Below are positions 34,300-47,414 of a stretch of DNA of 64,000 nucleotides, one piece after another. Made by a program: the position numbers and the translations under genes. This stretch comes from Symsagittifera roscoffensis (Eukaryota; Xenacoelomorpha; Acoela; Convolutidae). Within the stretch, counting starts at the first letter, position 1. Each line of letters opens with the position of its first letter. The stretch is taken from NCBI RefSeq assembly GCF_963678635.1, contig NC_087069.1, positions 13,235,460 to 13,299,459 on the forward strand, given 5' to 3'. Below the pieces are notes generated by a model. The model was not told the DNA's origin, searched no databases, and was given only the letters and a program-made list of their open reading frames with translations.

Positions 34300-37240
34300 A
34301 TGACACAAGCATTCACTCAAAATGAACCGAATTCATTAAACGATCCTATAGACCTATCATTAGAAACATCCGTGCAACTACCAGAAACTTCATCACTACC
34401 TTCAACCCCCTCAACAGTAATCCAAACTCCAACTACTACATTTCCACTCAATTTCCCTGCAAAATTAGACGATAGATATCGAGAACTTTTAGCTACTAAT
34501 ATACCCCTGGAACACATTAGTAGCACCTCTTCCCCTATTTGGTCAACATCTTGTTTGCTACAGATTGCATAATTGGGCACTACACAGATTACAATACAGA
34601 CACAATATCCTCAAAGACATACAGGAACACAATATACAGGTTCTTACACGAGACAATCTAACACTTAAATTTGAAATAACAGTAAAAATAAATAATTTAA
34701 ATCATCAGCCACTACATCTAGCTCCACCAACTATAACAGCTCAAATTCTTTTTCCCTCATTTTTAACAACAGAAGTTATCTATAAATACGATAGATATAC
34801 AAAAGAAACACTTGGATTTATAACATTCGGTAACCCATATTCAGGACTCTCTCACAAGTGTATCTTTTAATATGTTTTCCCCCTTGTTCTTTTCCCCTTG
34901 TTCTTGTAGAACCCTTTTCCCCTTGTTCTTTTAGAACCCACGTTTCATCAAAACCCCTCCCCTCCAACAGCACCACAAGACTTACTAGTTACACCATATG
35001 ATTGTGAAGAAAATGAACAAAAAACATTACAAAAATTCGCAATCAACCAAATTACCCAATGTCAATCAGAACCACAAGAAACTGAAAATCCACAAATAAA
35101 ATAGTAACACTCTATTCAAAAGCATGAGCTATAACTTCAACAGGATATAAATTCAGAGCGAAATTTTCAGAGAATAAAGTACTATGTTTTCAAGTCTCAA
35201 ATGGAAACAAAAATAGACTCGACCACGATTCCTTTTACCAAAGCAACAACAAAAGACTCTTACATCTTAACCCTGAAGGTTGTAAAAACGAACTAAAACT
35301 ATTGAATCTAACTAAGAACAAAGGCACACATCGTAAAAAAGTAAACTTTCAAAACTTTCCAGACTCTGCACATCAAGCAGAACTTGAAAGATACCAAGGT
35401 CATATCAAATTAGACGAAAAAGACTGGTTCCACGGCGCTCACGGACGGTCAACTTATGATCTACCCGATAAAATTTGGATACCACACATTGGATTAAATA
35501 ACTATTCTAATTGAAAAGCAGATACAAAAAATAAAGTATATCAATAAAAATGTTCTTTGTTAGGAAAGTTCAATCAGAAAAAGTACAACTAGCACGATAT
35601 TCAAAAGATGACACTATATTCTATCAAGGAATACGCTTATCTTGCAAAAACGATCAAGATTAGTGCAGCCCTACGACTCAAACCCAGGTAATCATAGTTT
35701 GGTTCCCTGAAGACACATGTACTACATTTCAAGTTGCTTAAATTCTTAAAAGAATCATTAAATTTCATCAGAAATATTTCGTTGAATCAAATACTTTTGA
35801 AAAGTAAATCTCGATAAAAGTAAGATCTATAAAAGTAGCGATGGAATAGAAAACAAATTAATACGCTTTAAAGTTTAACCTGAAACAGACATCGCTTGTA
35901 AACATAAAACACCACTTCTCAAGACACAAAAATCAGAAATTCTTGTCGAATAGGAAAAAGGTTTTGTAATAAAATTAAAAAAATGAATATACACCCAAAT
36001 CACCCAAACCAAAACCGCAACGATGAAAATTCTTAAATCCCGGATTAATTTTTGAAAAACACAGGAAATCCTGGCGGAAAGTTTTGCTCACAAGATAAAG
36101 ATAGCACACGTTTACAAGATATATCGCTGATGAATAATACTTATTTTGGGGCAATCCACTATGGTATACACTTAGATATGAAATTGGATTACACAATAAG
36201 TAAAATTTTCAAGAAAGGTCAACCAATATCCGAATTGAACCAACTCCATCACTGAACTCGTGTGTGAGCTCGAACGAACACAAATATTACAATCACTAGA
36301 ATTAGCAGTATTAAAAACACCCTATGCAGGATATTTGTTATCAGGCAATAGATCAAACTTTATTGACTACAAAGAAAACACTCTCTGGTACTAAACATGT
36401 ACTAAAAATTATCACCATTATACGTTTTGACGATAAACGATGTTTTAAAAGAATCCCTATGTTCTACAATTACAAGGTACGTTTTGGTGACACCCTCTCC
36501 ACACGCACATATTTTTGGGATACAGCCGTCGCATGTGGATCTGAAAATAGCCACAATGTAGTACAGCTGAAACCAAATGAGGATAAATACTACCTCTCAC
36601 TCCATACTCTATTCTTATGGCATCAATAAATAAGTTCTCACGAGAAAGCACCAGAGCTATCGCTCATAACCCAAATATAGATTTACAATCAAAATGTATA
36701 AACTCTCGATCCGACATACAATAACACAATCAAACACAACAATTTCAAGAATTTCTTAACTAAATGGACGCAATCCAAAGACAATCAATAGACCAAAATT
36801 TACGAGAACTTGCTGAAACCGCAGGATTCTCTAACATATACCCACAGGACTACAGCGAATACTTTAAAGATATAAAAGACTACATATATCTTAACGGTGA
36901 AAAGTACCGTCCACAAGATATCTCACCTACAAATATTTTTAGCTTTTCATTCTGAAAAAATGAACTTCTCGCTTTCCTAGGATGGCCCTATTACATCTTA
37001 GAAAAATTGGCTATATTCTACGCTATGTTTAATGTTTTGGACTCCTCTTCTCTCTATTGAGAGGAATCTACAACACATGTGCGATACAAACACAAATCAT
37101 TAAACAAGCATGTGTAGCACGCGTATTATTTGCAGGTGTTTTTGGAATATTTTCAACATCGATCAACAAAATATTTTAGAGGCTCAAATTAGCGATTATA
37201 ACAAAAATTTATCAACTACACCAAACGCACATGATACTTC
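34300..37240 (+). pseudogene. Broken glycoprotein-like gene of a probable endogenous viral element
   Basis: A run of plus-strand open segments in changing frames (34300-34572, 34565-34870, 35302-35514, 36324-36629, 36764-36955) shares an unusual A/C-rich, G-poor codon use, as expected of one long gene broken by frameshifts and stops. The 36324-36629 segment has spaced aromatics and cysteines (for example SENSHNVVQL, then KYYLSLHTLFLWH), a pattern I associate with fusion glycoproteins of chuvirus-like negative-strand viruses and env genes derived from them. A hydrophobic stretch around 36975-37060 could be the membrane anchor. It cannot be functional. Alternatives are an env of a BEL/Pao or Ty3-like retroelement, or an unrelated decayed gene. 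Assignment rests on pattern recognition only. Confidence 0.38.
34872..34938 (+). repeat. Three short imperfect tandem repeats
   Basis: The unit CCCCTTGTTCTT, twice followed by TAGAACCC, occurs three times in a row inside the broken gene. Confidence 0.8.
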
Positions 37241-37497
37241 ACACATAACTACAAATCCAACACCTACAGCAACACAATTACAACATTAACATTGTAAGCA
37301 TCCTTTATCTTTAGTACCACGAAACTATAGAAATATAGCGATAACATAGCACATTTTCAAAGTCATAGCTACACTCAAAGTCCAGTTTCTCAGCTTGTTG
37401 TTCAACAGCCAAATTTTGACGACACATATGAAGATATTGTAGAACAACCACACACCACCAATTTCCGTTCTCAAAACAAGCATCTTTTTAGCAAACG

Positions 37498-39190
37498 ATG
37501 AGCCGCCAGGTTGAATCCCTCAACCGTTCCCTTTCCTACCCATCCAACCTCCAACGTCACTCCTCTCGCGTTTACCTTTCTGATCTCACTTCTTCTCCCT
37601 TGCCCACATTCAAAACTAACTCACCACGCATGGATTCCGACGATTCCACGCAGACAATTTTTAACACAATTTCACAATTTAATAACTCCGATAATCGTAC
37701 CCCAGATGAATTTCAAAATTCCGAACCTAGCCCATCCACTTTTTCTCAACCTCCTTCATCCAATCCATCCTCAACTTCCCGACGAAACCTCTCCAGCGCC
37801 CTCTTCCTACACCGATGCAACACCAATACTTTCCCAAATGACCAGTGACCAGCCCGACCCCAATAGCCCCGTCACTGAAGCACAACAAAATGAGCTAGAT
37901 ATTTTTTTATCACATTACAGCAACAGCTTCAACATACTAATACACTAATAAAACATCCGAAATCATATTCCCTCTTCTCCTCTAAATCATCAGACCGAAC
38001 GCCCGCAGCAGTAGAATCCCGAGTCCACCGAGTCTTCAAACGAAAGGATCCCAATGCCCAACCCCAAGTACTTCACCATCCCCGACCAGCGCGACTATTT
38101 TCCCTTGACAATAACACTAAGGAATTTTTGAAATATAACTTACTATTCTCCCCACAATACACTTACTATCGGACCACTAAAAACGACCAACGCAACTAAG
38201 TTGATGAATACAGCCTGTTTCGCACACTATCATGGACCTCATACTACCACTTCACTAACCCACTATCACTCGCCTTATACAATAACCCAACCGATAATGA
38301 AATATGTGAATTTAGATTTCACCAACTAACTACCGCACTGCATGAAAACAATTTACGACTATAGGACTAACCCAAACATTAAATAGGTTCGTAGCACAAA
38401 AAGCCAACATATTTTCAATTAACCAGTACGACCACGCTAACGCACGATATTTGGAAGACACAGCTATAGAAGATGACCCTAACACTCACCCTCAATAAAC
38501 CGGAATATGTTTTTCTCATTGATAGCATGAATTAAAAATATGATAATAATGTTTCCACAGCATTCAGAAATACTAAAGCTTATGAGTCCTACTTTGATAA
38601 ATTCAACCACTTTACACTAAACCGTCACTTCCTCACATTGTTCACATGAAATTATGTTACTAATTAGAATTAACCCATCGCACATACACCTATTATAAAC
38701 TTATTCGACACCACTAGCCAACTAACACACCATCAAGAAATCTACAACACAGATTTACATTCATCAACTCCAATACACTATACAAAATTTTCTAAGTTTT
38801 AATTTTTGTATAAAAAATACTAACACCCACGGCATCCTCCGTAACTATGTCCCATCAGACAAATGCGTATATTTTGCACACTAACCAAGTCCTTTGACAT
38901 TGAATAATCACGCCCACTAATCAATACCCACAACATAAACAGCTCATCGAAGTCCATTTACTAGAATACCTACACAATACTAAATGTAATCACAAATTTT
39001 ATAATTTAATCTACAATACATCGCCTGAATTCTCACTGAATAACAAAGAGCACAACATCGTCCGAGCACTCGTACTTCTATGGCCTCTTCTTCGGACTAA
39101 AAACGTCATCCGCCTGCTTGCAAAACACCTCACATCATCAGACACTATTCGCACTATTTTCCCAAATAGATTTTTTGACGAAGACAACCC
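37498..39190 (+). pseudogene. Second broken gene of the A/C-rich block
   Basis: Opens with an ATG at 37498 and about 100 codons of Ser/Pro/Asn-rich sequence (SSNPSSTSRRNLS), continuing after a frameshift near 37,795 in the next frame to about 37,948. Less disordered, aromatic-rich coding remains follow from about 38,090 to 38,360 and, more broken, to about 39,190. It has the same strand and base bias as 34300-37240. A disordered N-terminus followed by a folded core would fit a nucleoprotein or gag-like protein, and glycoprotein followed by nucleoprotein is an order described for chuviruses (family knowledge). No diagnostic motif is visible, so the product is unassigned. Confidence 0.33.
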
Positions 39191-39946
39191 TTTGTAAACA
39201 TAATTGAATATTTTAACTAACAAATAAAGAAAAAACACTAACCATTCTTCAAATATATCTCACTTTTCTTTTTTAGATTTCACCGTTCACTCATCTAAAA
39301 CAAATAAAACAAAATAAAAATTGTAAACTCTTTTTTAAAAAATTCTTTTTTTTTCAATCTAATTAAATAGCAGTATCTAATTACAGTAGTAATTTTTTTA
39401 GAAGAGCAATATATTCATAGAAATAAATTTTGAAGACTGTTAAATTATATACCTAAAGCAGTAAATCCATAAAAAGTTGCAAATTAATTGGAGAAAACTA
39501 ACCATTTTTTTGAAAAACTCTTATTTTATAATCTTCAAATGTCATGAGTCGCCCATAAATTACACAATCTTTCCACAACTCGAACAGCTCGCCCATGAAG
39601 AATTAATTAAATAATGAATTTTAAATTTCAACTTTCACTGATAAAAACTCTAACTTGTTTCCACACGTTTCAAACTTTCCCTTAAACCCGGTTGGAAGGA
39701 TTTATAAAAGTAAGGTAAGCTAACCAACGCGGCTTAGTAACGCCACAAAACCGCAAACTAATAGCATGACTGAGAAAGAAAGTCCTACGGTACCCAAACC
39801 GTATTAAAACCAGATTAAACTGGACACATTTTTCTTCTGAAACCTACTTTCAAGTTTTATTGAAACCGAATAAAACACAAAACAGTCAAAAAACAAACTC
39901 AAACAAAAGAATTTATTTTTGAGAAAAGGAAAAAACTAAAACAAAA
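39191..39946 (+). other. A/C-rich DNA, no gene; TATA-like site
   Basis: No long frame. TATAAAAG at 39703-39710 follows a comparatively G+C-rich segment (AACCCGGTTGGAAGG). It could be a promoter remnant, but nothing downstream supports a transcript. Confidence 0.3.
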
Positions 39947-41344
39947 AAAGAAAAACGCAAAATGAAAATGTAACAAAAGCTTGAACAAAAAAAAGAGACT
40001 CTGCTCAAAAATATCATAAAATGTAACCCACTCTGGCCTCACCCACCAGACCGATGTCGTTCGAAGTACATGCCCACATCATGCCCTACGATTCCGATAC
40101 TCTATTTTTGATAGGAGTGGCTCCATGAGCAACTCTTTGAAATAACTGAACCAAAATAAAACGCTTTTGCAAAAATAACTAATAATAAATCATAAATACA
40201 AACTGACTTCACTAAAAAAATGTAGATATAATAATGCAATATGATGTAACCCAATTGCATCGATCTGAAGTCTTGACATAATCACCCAAGACGAACCACG
40301 ATCAACGAGACCCATCTTTGAAACACGAACTAACGATCTTCTTTTCTCTACCCTAACAACTACATCTCTCCCCTCTTCAAGAAGTCAATGCTCAAACTCT
40401 AAAAGAAAACTACTTCACCCGTCCTTCACTACAATGAACAATTAAAAACTAAAAAAACTCTCGAAACCCCGGATGGGTGGAACCAGTTTCAAACTAGTAT
40501 TTTTCAACCAATGTTTTTACTGACAAAACTATCTCTTTAAGATATTACTAATTAACCAATCATATTCCATCACTATCATTGACACTTGTTTGTAGGTGTT
40601 GAAACTACTTGTAGTTCCAGCACCAGAACAGTTTGAAAGAATCATAGACTACAGTTGTTCTCGTACTGGAAAAAACCCAAGAACTAACTCGCAAAGACCA
40701 CTATACACAGGATCTAATGAGACTAGGAGGAGATATAAGAGTAAGATTAAGATTGGTATTAGACTAAGAAGTTGCACGAACCTATCCGGCCGAAAATAAG
40801 ATAGCGTGAGGAATAGACGGTGTACCTTATCTGAAATTACGCTATGAAAAATTTACATAAAACATAACTCATTACATACCTTTACCCATACACCCACAAA
40901 CACATACATAGATTCATGAAAATATACATAAATACATACATACATACATACATACATACATGCATACAAAAATACATACAAACCTTCAAACATACATACA
41001 AACATATATACATACAGATATACGTACATACATACATACATACATACATACATACATACATACATACATACATACATACATACATACAAACATACATTCA
41101 TATATATATACATACATACAAACATACAAACATAGATACATACACACATACATACATACAAAACACACATAAATACTACATACATACATACATAAATACA
41201 TATATACATACATACATACATACATACATACATACATACATACATACATACATACATACATACATACATACATACATACATACATAGATACATACATACA
41301 TACATACATACATACATACATACATACATACATACATACATACA

Positions 41345-41378
<34 letters not shown>

Positions 41379-41488
41379 CATACATACATACATACATACA
41401 TACATACATACATACATACATAGATACATACATACATACATACATACATACATACAAAACCATAGAAAAGGACAAATCCAAAACAAGA
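39947..41488 (+). repeat. 1.54-kb tandem repeat, unit 1
   Basis: From GAAAAACGCAAAATGAAAATG through a ~930-bp unique part into a (CATA)n-rich tract. Unit 2 repeats it with an offset of 1541-1542 bp, including rare interruptions within the microsatellite (ATGCATACAAAAATAC, CATACATTCATA). A short frame at 40596-40799 is conserved in both units but has no support as a gene. Confidence 0.85.
40885..41458 (+). repeat. (CATA)n microsatellite tract 1
   Basis: Tetranucleotide repeat with scattered single-base interruptions, nearly perfect from about 41204. It creates long spurious open frames on both strands (HTYI or MYVC repeats). Confidence 0.97.
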
Positions 41489-42863
41489 AGAGAAAAACGC
41501 AAAATGAAAGTGTAACAAAAGCTTGAACATAAAAAAAGACTCTGCCCAAAAATATCAAAAAATTTAACCCACTCTGGCCTCGCCAACCAGAACGATGTCG
41601 TTCGAAGTACATGCCCACATCTTTCCCCCTCGATTCCGATGCTCTATTTTTGATAAGAATTGCTCCATGAGCAACTCTTTGAATTAACTGAATTAAAATA
41701 AAGCGCTTTTGCGAAAACAACTAATAATAAATCATAACTATAAACTGACTTCACTAAAAAAATGTAGATATATTATTGAAAAATGATGTAACCCGCTTGC
41801 ATCGATCTGAAGTCTTGACATAATCACCCAAGACGAACCACGATCAACGAGACCCATCTTTGACACACGAACTAACGATCTTCTTTTCTCTACCCTAACA
41901 ACTACATCTCTCCCCTCTTCAAGAAGTCAATGCTCAAACTCTAAAAGAAAACTACTTCACCCGTCCTTCACTACAATGAAAAATTAAAAACTAAAAAAAT
42001 ATCTAAATCCCGGATGGGTGGAACCAGTTTCAAACTAGTATTTTTCAACCAATTTTTTTATTGACAAAACTATCTCTATAAGATATTACTAACTAACCAA
42101 TCATATTCCATCACTATCATTGACACTTGTTTGTAGGTGTTGAAACTATTAGTTCCAGCACCAGAACAGTTTGAAAGAATCTTAGACTACAGTTGTTCTC
42201 CTTCTGGAAAAAATCCAAGACCTAACTCGCAAAGACCACTATACACAGGATCTAATGAGACTAGGAGGAGATATAAGAGTAAGATTAATATTGGTGTTAG
42301 ACTAAGAAGTTGCACGAACCTATCCGGCCGAAAAAAAAGATAGCGTGACGAATAGACGGTGTACCTTATCTGAAATTACGCTATGAAATCTTTACATAAA
42401 ACATAACTCATTTCATACCTTTACACATACACCCTCAAACACATACATAGATTCATAAAAACATACTTACATACATACATACATACATACATACATGCAT
42501 ACAAAAATACTTACAAACCTTCAAACATACATACAAACATATATACATACAGACATACGTGCACACATACATACATACATACATACATACATACATACAT
42601 ACATACATACATACAAACATACATTCATACATATATACATACATACAAACATACAAACATAGATACATACACACATACATACATACATACAAAACATACA
42701 TAAATACTACGTACATACAGACATACATACATACATACATACATACATACATACATACATACATACATACATACATACATACATACATACACACATACAT
42801 ATATACATACATACATACATACATACATACATACATACATACATACATACATACACACAATTA

Positions 42864-42894
<31 letters not shown>

Positions 42895-43030
42895 CATACA
42901 TACATACATGCATGCATACATACATACATACATAGATATATACATACATACATATACATTTTTACATACACACATTTATACATTCATACATACCTATAAA
43001 CATACGTACATACATACATTTATACATATA
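41489..43030 (+). repeat. 1.54-kb tandem repeat, unit 2
   Basis: Second copy of 39947-41488 with a few percent divergence by eye. The frame at 42137-42343 parallels 40596-40799. The right boundary is blurred inside the microsatellite. Confidence 0.8.
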
Positions 43031-43458
43031 TACGTACATACATACAAACATACATACATACATATATACCTAAAAATATGCATACATACATACATACATA
43101 CATACATACATACATACATACATACATACATACATACATACATACATACATACATACATACATACATACATACATACATACATACATACATACATACATA
43201 CATACATACATACATACATACATACATACATACATACATACATACATACATACATACATGCATACATAAATATATACGTACATACATACACACAAACATA
43301 CATACATACATACACACATACATACATACATACATACATACATACATACATACATACATACATAGATACATACATACAGATATACATACCTACCTACATA
43401 CATGCATACAAACATAATACATACCTATATATACATACTTACATACATACATACAATT
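42420..43458 (+). repeat. (CATA)n microsatellite tract 2
   Basis: About 1 kb of interrupted CATA repeats with an almost perfect stretch at about 43082-43258. Its length may be uncertain in the assembly. Confidence 0.97.
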
Positions 43459-43523
43459 ATACACAATAGCCTTTTCCCTACTTTAATCGCATTCTACGAA
43501 CCGGATAAAAAAGAAGAATTTGT

Positions 43524-44118
43524 GGGGGGGCGGGGTGGGGGTGTGTTTTTTTGCACTATTTGGTTGTATGCGGGCGGGGGATGATTGCCTCTCCGTCTCA
43601 GAGATTCTACCCCGTGCCGTATTATTTTGAGCAGGGTCCCCCTTTCGTATTATTTTGAGCAGGGGAGCAGAGGCGGATTTAGGGGGGGGGCGGTGGGCTG
43701 GCGCTTTTTTTCCTCAGGGATTGCACACCCTGCCGACCCAAAGGGTCCCCATTTTGGTACTTTTTAGGAAATCCACTTCTGGCCGACCGACTCTAAAAAT
43801 TTTCAAAAGGCGCCTTTAGCGCCAATATTTACTAATTATGAGGGGGGAGCGCGCGCCGAAAAAACGCAATTTTTGACCGTTTTTTTTTCAAAAATTTGCC
43901 TTGCCTGCGGCGCAGGAAATTTTGCCAAAATAGGGGCAAAACAGTGCTTTGGGAGAGCTCAAAAAATCAATTTGGTCCACCTAAAAAAAAAAAGGTCGTC
44001 AAAATTTTCGATTTCTTTTTGAAAATCGGCCCCCCCTCGAGAAAATCCTAGATCCGCCCCAGATTTTGAGATATCCATTTTTAACGACAGACCCTAAAAA
44101 TTTCTAAAGGCGACTTCT
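43524..44118 (+). mobile_element. hAT-like MITE, outer element of a nest
   Basis: The left part 43524-43659 (GGGGGGGCGGGGTGGGG, CAGAGATTCTACCCCGTGCC) continues after the insert at 44063-44118 (GATATCCATTTTTAACGACA, CTAAAGGCGAC). It is truncated on both sides. A segment beginning CGTATTATTTTGAGCAGGG is also duplicated 28 bp apart just before the insertion. Confidence 0.7.
43660..44062 (+). mobile_element. hAT-like MITE nested in a relative
   Basis: Left end CAGGGGAGCAGAGGCGGA (the terminus looks doubled), right end CTAGATCCGCCCCAG. Flanked by perfect ATTTTGAG at 43652-43659 and 44063-44070. The 8-bp TSD lies within the outer MITE, which fixes the order of insertion. Confidence 0.85.
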
Positions 44119-45222
44119 AAAAGTTAAACTAATCATAACTATTTTACTTGAACTTCGAGAGTGCGCTCATTTTTTCAAAACACGCCATTTAATAGAACCT
44201 TACACCTTGTTGTCAAAATCAATTTGTGTTTTATCTCGCCAAAGGATAATTTTTAGTTGAAGCTGGGAGCTCACGCTATTTATCTTTTGATTGAATTTTT
44301 GTAGGCTGCTATCTGAAAGGTATTACAAAGAATTGCGAATTATGGTTGTTTTGGAGTATTGCTACTTCATTGTAATGCGCTTTGAAAAATAAAAATCTGT
44401 TGAAATAGTAATGAATCAACCTCTTCTATAAATTTTAGTTTTTCTTAATTTCACTTTAACCTTGAAAAACAAAGCGTTTTTTTTCTGCCCAAATATCATT
44501 TCCGCTTTTTAGTGGCATGTAAAATCTTTCACCCAAATGATTCCGCTGCATCGAAATTGTATAAAACGAAAGAGTGAAAAAATTTAATGTTGCAAATTTT
44601 TTGAGGGAATGAAAAGTGAACTAATTTTTTCTTCCCTTTGTTGGTTGTTTGCAGCGCTCGATTTTCCAATAACTTCTATTTCTACCAGACTTAAGGAAAT
44701 TGTTTCAAAAACAAACGCTTTTACGACCAAATTAGATTTTTAAGGGAAAAGGAGGTATCAGTTGTCACCTATTTGACATCTAATTAAAAACCTGTCAGAT
44801 CGGAAAAATAAGTGGGCTGCTAATTCTATATATGGACATTTTTCTTTCTGGATTGTAAGTGCACTATGCGATGGGCACCATCTGAGTCTTTCGACCATTT
44901 ATCTTTTTGGCGAAAGGCATTCGTATATTTTTCTCTAACGCAAAAACGGCGAAAAATTAGATTATTGTAGTTCGTAGTTATTTTAATTTCCGACATAACC
45001 GACAATCATATCATTCTAAAGCCTTTTAAGGTGTAATAAACGACAATCAGAACTGTATCAGAGGAGTTTTTGCTAGTTTCCGAGGGGCTCTTGTACTGGA
45101 AAAACGTTCGCAAACCACACAAGTGTTCGAATTTGTGGGTTCTTTGTTCTTTAAAAATAATCATGAGCCTGACTGATTCCTTATGATAATGAAAAACGCC
45201 AGACAGAAGAACTAAAAGAGTT
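44119..45222. other. No gene recognised
   Basis: Ordinary AT-rich sequence. A 77-codon minus-strand frame at 45006-45239 has mixed composition but runs into the transposon end at 45223; I do not call it a gene. Confidence 0.45.
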
Positions 45223-46094
45223 CCCGGGTTGACGTCCATAGAAGAAAAATGCTTATCCTACAGTTTCATATCTGAAGTCCATGGAAAAAATTCTTACCAT
45301 AGAAAAATAATACAAAATTTGAAAAGTGTTTTAAAAATTTTAATGAACATTTTTGGTCTGCTTGTCCCTTTTGAAGCTTTCTGGCCATTAAAAAAATGAT
45401 TTAAAATTTTTTCTTATAAAAAACGCCTATCATACAATTTTCATATATGAAAATTGTATGATATGCGTTTTTTTTCATAAACAAAAACAAAAATTTGAGG
45501 TAAAAAATTTTTAATCCCTTTTGGCTGCAAACTTGCTTTTTTGCTAACAGAAATATTACAAAAAAAAAAATTTGCATGCAAAAAATCAAAAAATCATAAG
45601 AAAGTGTTTTTTTGTAAGCACAATTATCATCTTTTGTTTCATTTGCTAAAATAAAAAAAACTTTGTAGAAAAACAGGCTTTTTTTCTCAACCATCGAAGT
45701 TTTCAAACTAAACATTATCTAGCCATATTCAAAAAATTACTTTTTTGGTATATAATTCCATGTGAAAATGTCAAATCAACTTTTATGGCTAAAATCAGCA
45801 AATGCAGTTACACTCTGGGTTGTCTTATGACAACAAATCCTTGGTTAGTGTTTCGGTTGAAACACAAAACTTCGAAACAAAAATTTTTTGGATTTTCATT
45901 TATGGAAAAAATGCTTATCATACAATTTCATCGTATGGAAAAAATGCTTGTCATACAATTTCAGTTATGCAAAAAATGCTTATTTTGCTATTTTCATACG
46001 CTTACTTTTGCTCTAAGAAATTGTATGAAAGAGTATGATAAGCATTTTTTTCATATATGAAAGTTGTATGATAAGCATTTTGTGTCAACCCGGG
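45223..46094. mobile_element. CCCGGGTTGAC-ended palindromic element
   Basis: Ends CCCGGGTTGACGTCCATAGA and (reverse complement) CCCGGGTTGACACAAAATGC, each followed by AAAATGCTTATC.TACA and CATATATGA motifs. The interior repeats that motif in both orientations. One perfect hairpin lies at about 45421-45472 (ATCATACAATTTTCATATAT paired with its complement) and a cluster at 45900-46082. 872 bp, no coding capacity, no clear TSD. Confidence 0.7.
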
Positions 46095-46768
46095 TTACCT
46101 CGTCCGGCGTCGAAAATGCATCTGTTTCAACGGTCAAAGCATTAAAAAGTCTTGGGCGCTTAAACCAAAAAGCTAGATAAAACTTGGAAACAACATAACA
46201 ACTTTGATGACCTCGGTGTATGGATTGGGGCCGTTTTTTTTAAATTATTTGCAGAAAGCAGAAACCGTTTTTTGGCTTATTTTGATAGTTAGCGCCAAAC
46301 TACTCGTAAACAGTTTGCCGTTTATAAATGCCAGACAAAATAACTCGTCCAATTTTTTCTGTCATATGTCAGCGGCATGATTTGTAAATCTAGTTCAATA
46401 ATTTTCCATGGAAGCAATTTGAGTCCATTAATTCAAACTCTTTGTTGCCTTTTCCTCGGAAAAAAAAACTGTAACTAGTTGAAAAATACTGATTATTTTA
46501 CGTCTTTAAAACAAGCTTGATCTCCCTAGCTCCTCCCAATGAGCCTGATTCATCTGGTTTTGAAATGAAAGCCTAAATACTAATTATTTGCAGAGCAAAC
46601 GACAAAAACAACCATAGAGTATTCTTTCATTTGCTATTTTTTATCCTGTAATTGTAGTGCAGAGTTCCAACGTGTTTAGGAAAAAATTACACAGTTCCAC
46701 AACTGAAATCGGTATGTAAATCTTGTTTTCGTCTAAGGGATATTGTTGTCGAGACTTCAAAAGGTTAA
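46095..46768. other. No gene recognised
   Basis: AT-rich spacer with no supportable feature. Confidence 0.5.
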
Positions 46769-47255
46769 TGTTCCAACTTCCGCAATGACAGTAACGGAAT
46801 ATTTGTGCTCGGTGTGTTTTTTTTTCTGTGCTCGGTGTGGTTTTTTTCTTCAGACAAATTTTGACTTTTTAACTAGCCATTTTTCACGGATTATTTTTTA
46901 TATCATTCAAAAAGTATTGTTGTTCTGAGCCTAATTTTGAAAAGATATTTCCTGTGATCCTTTTTCGTTAAGTTACGAGGGTTTAAGGACTACCGTTTTG
47001 GCCAAATTGGGACAATTAACGCGCGATATATTTCGCGCTAAAAACGCGTAAGCGGAGTTTTAGTCCGCTCAAAAAACGTTTCAAATTGCTTGAAGGAAGC
47101 TTATCTGCCATAATTAAATTGTTACTAGGAGCGAAATTTATAACTTTGTTTTGTATGGCGTGTGGGGGGATGGTTTTTGCAAAAAACCTCAAATTAATAA
47201 AAAAGGTTTTATAAAAATTATTAATATAAAGGTTTTAAGAAAAGGTTTTATAGGT
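46769..47255 (+). mobile_element. HINE-like element lacking its 3' end
   Basis: Starts GTTCCAACTTCCGCAATGAC. Contains a short duplication of TGTGCTCGGTGTG and the family body to the GTGTGGGGGGATGG segment, then AGGTTTTAT-type repeats in place of the 3' terminus. Confidence 0.75.
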
Positions 47256-47414
47256 TTCAAAATCTGCCCATTTGATTAAAGTACAGCGCGCATTTCGCCT
47301 CGTTTTCTATAGACTCAAAGCGTAACTGGGGAATTAGTTTGGCTCAGAAATCAGCAGTCTGGCAGATTGATTTGCAATAAATTAATTGATCAATTCATTT
47401 TTGTTTCGACTTTC

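Noticed and set aside
34317-34580. Minus-strand 87-codon frame opposite the glycoprotein-like region
   Set aside because: Shadow of the plus-strand A/C-rich coding remains, with no independent support.
39703-39710. TATAAAAG as a functional promoter
   Set aside because: Single motif in AT-rich DNA with no downstream gene; noted only as a possible remnant.
41176-41720. Minus-strand frame containing a non-repetitive N-terminal part before the MYVC repeats
   Set aside because: The unique part has no recognisable motif and is open mostly because of the adjoining microsatellite; no promoter or splice evidence.
40596-42343. Paired 67-68-codon frames conserved between the two 1.54-kb repeats
   Set aside because: Conservation is explained by recent duplication. 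There is no domain, and composition follows the surrounding A-rich strand.
40853-43417. Long open frames on both strands (up to 244 codons) with MYVC or HTYI repeats
   Set aside because: They are translations of the (CATA)n microsatellite. A period of four is open in every frame that lacks a stop, and there is no other coding evidence.
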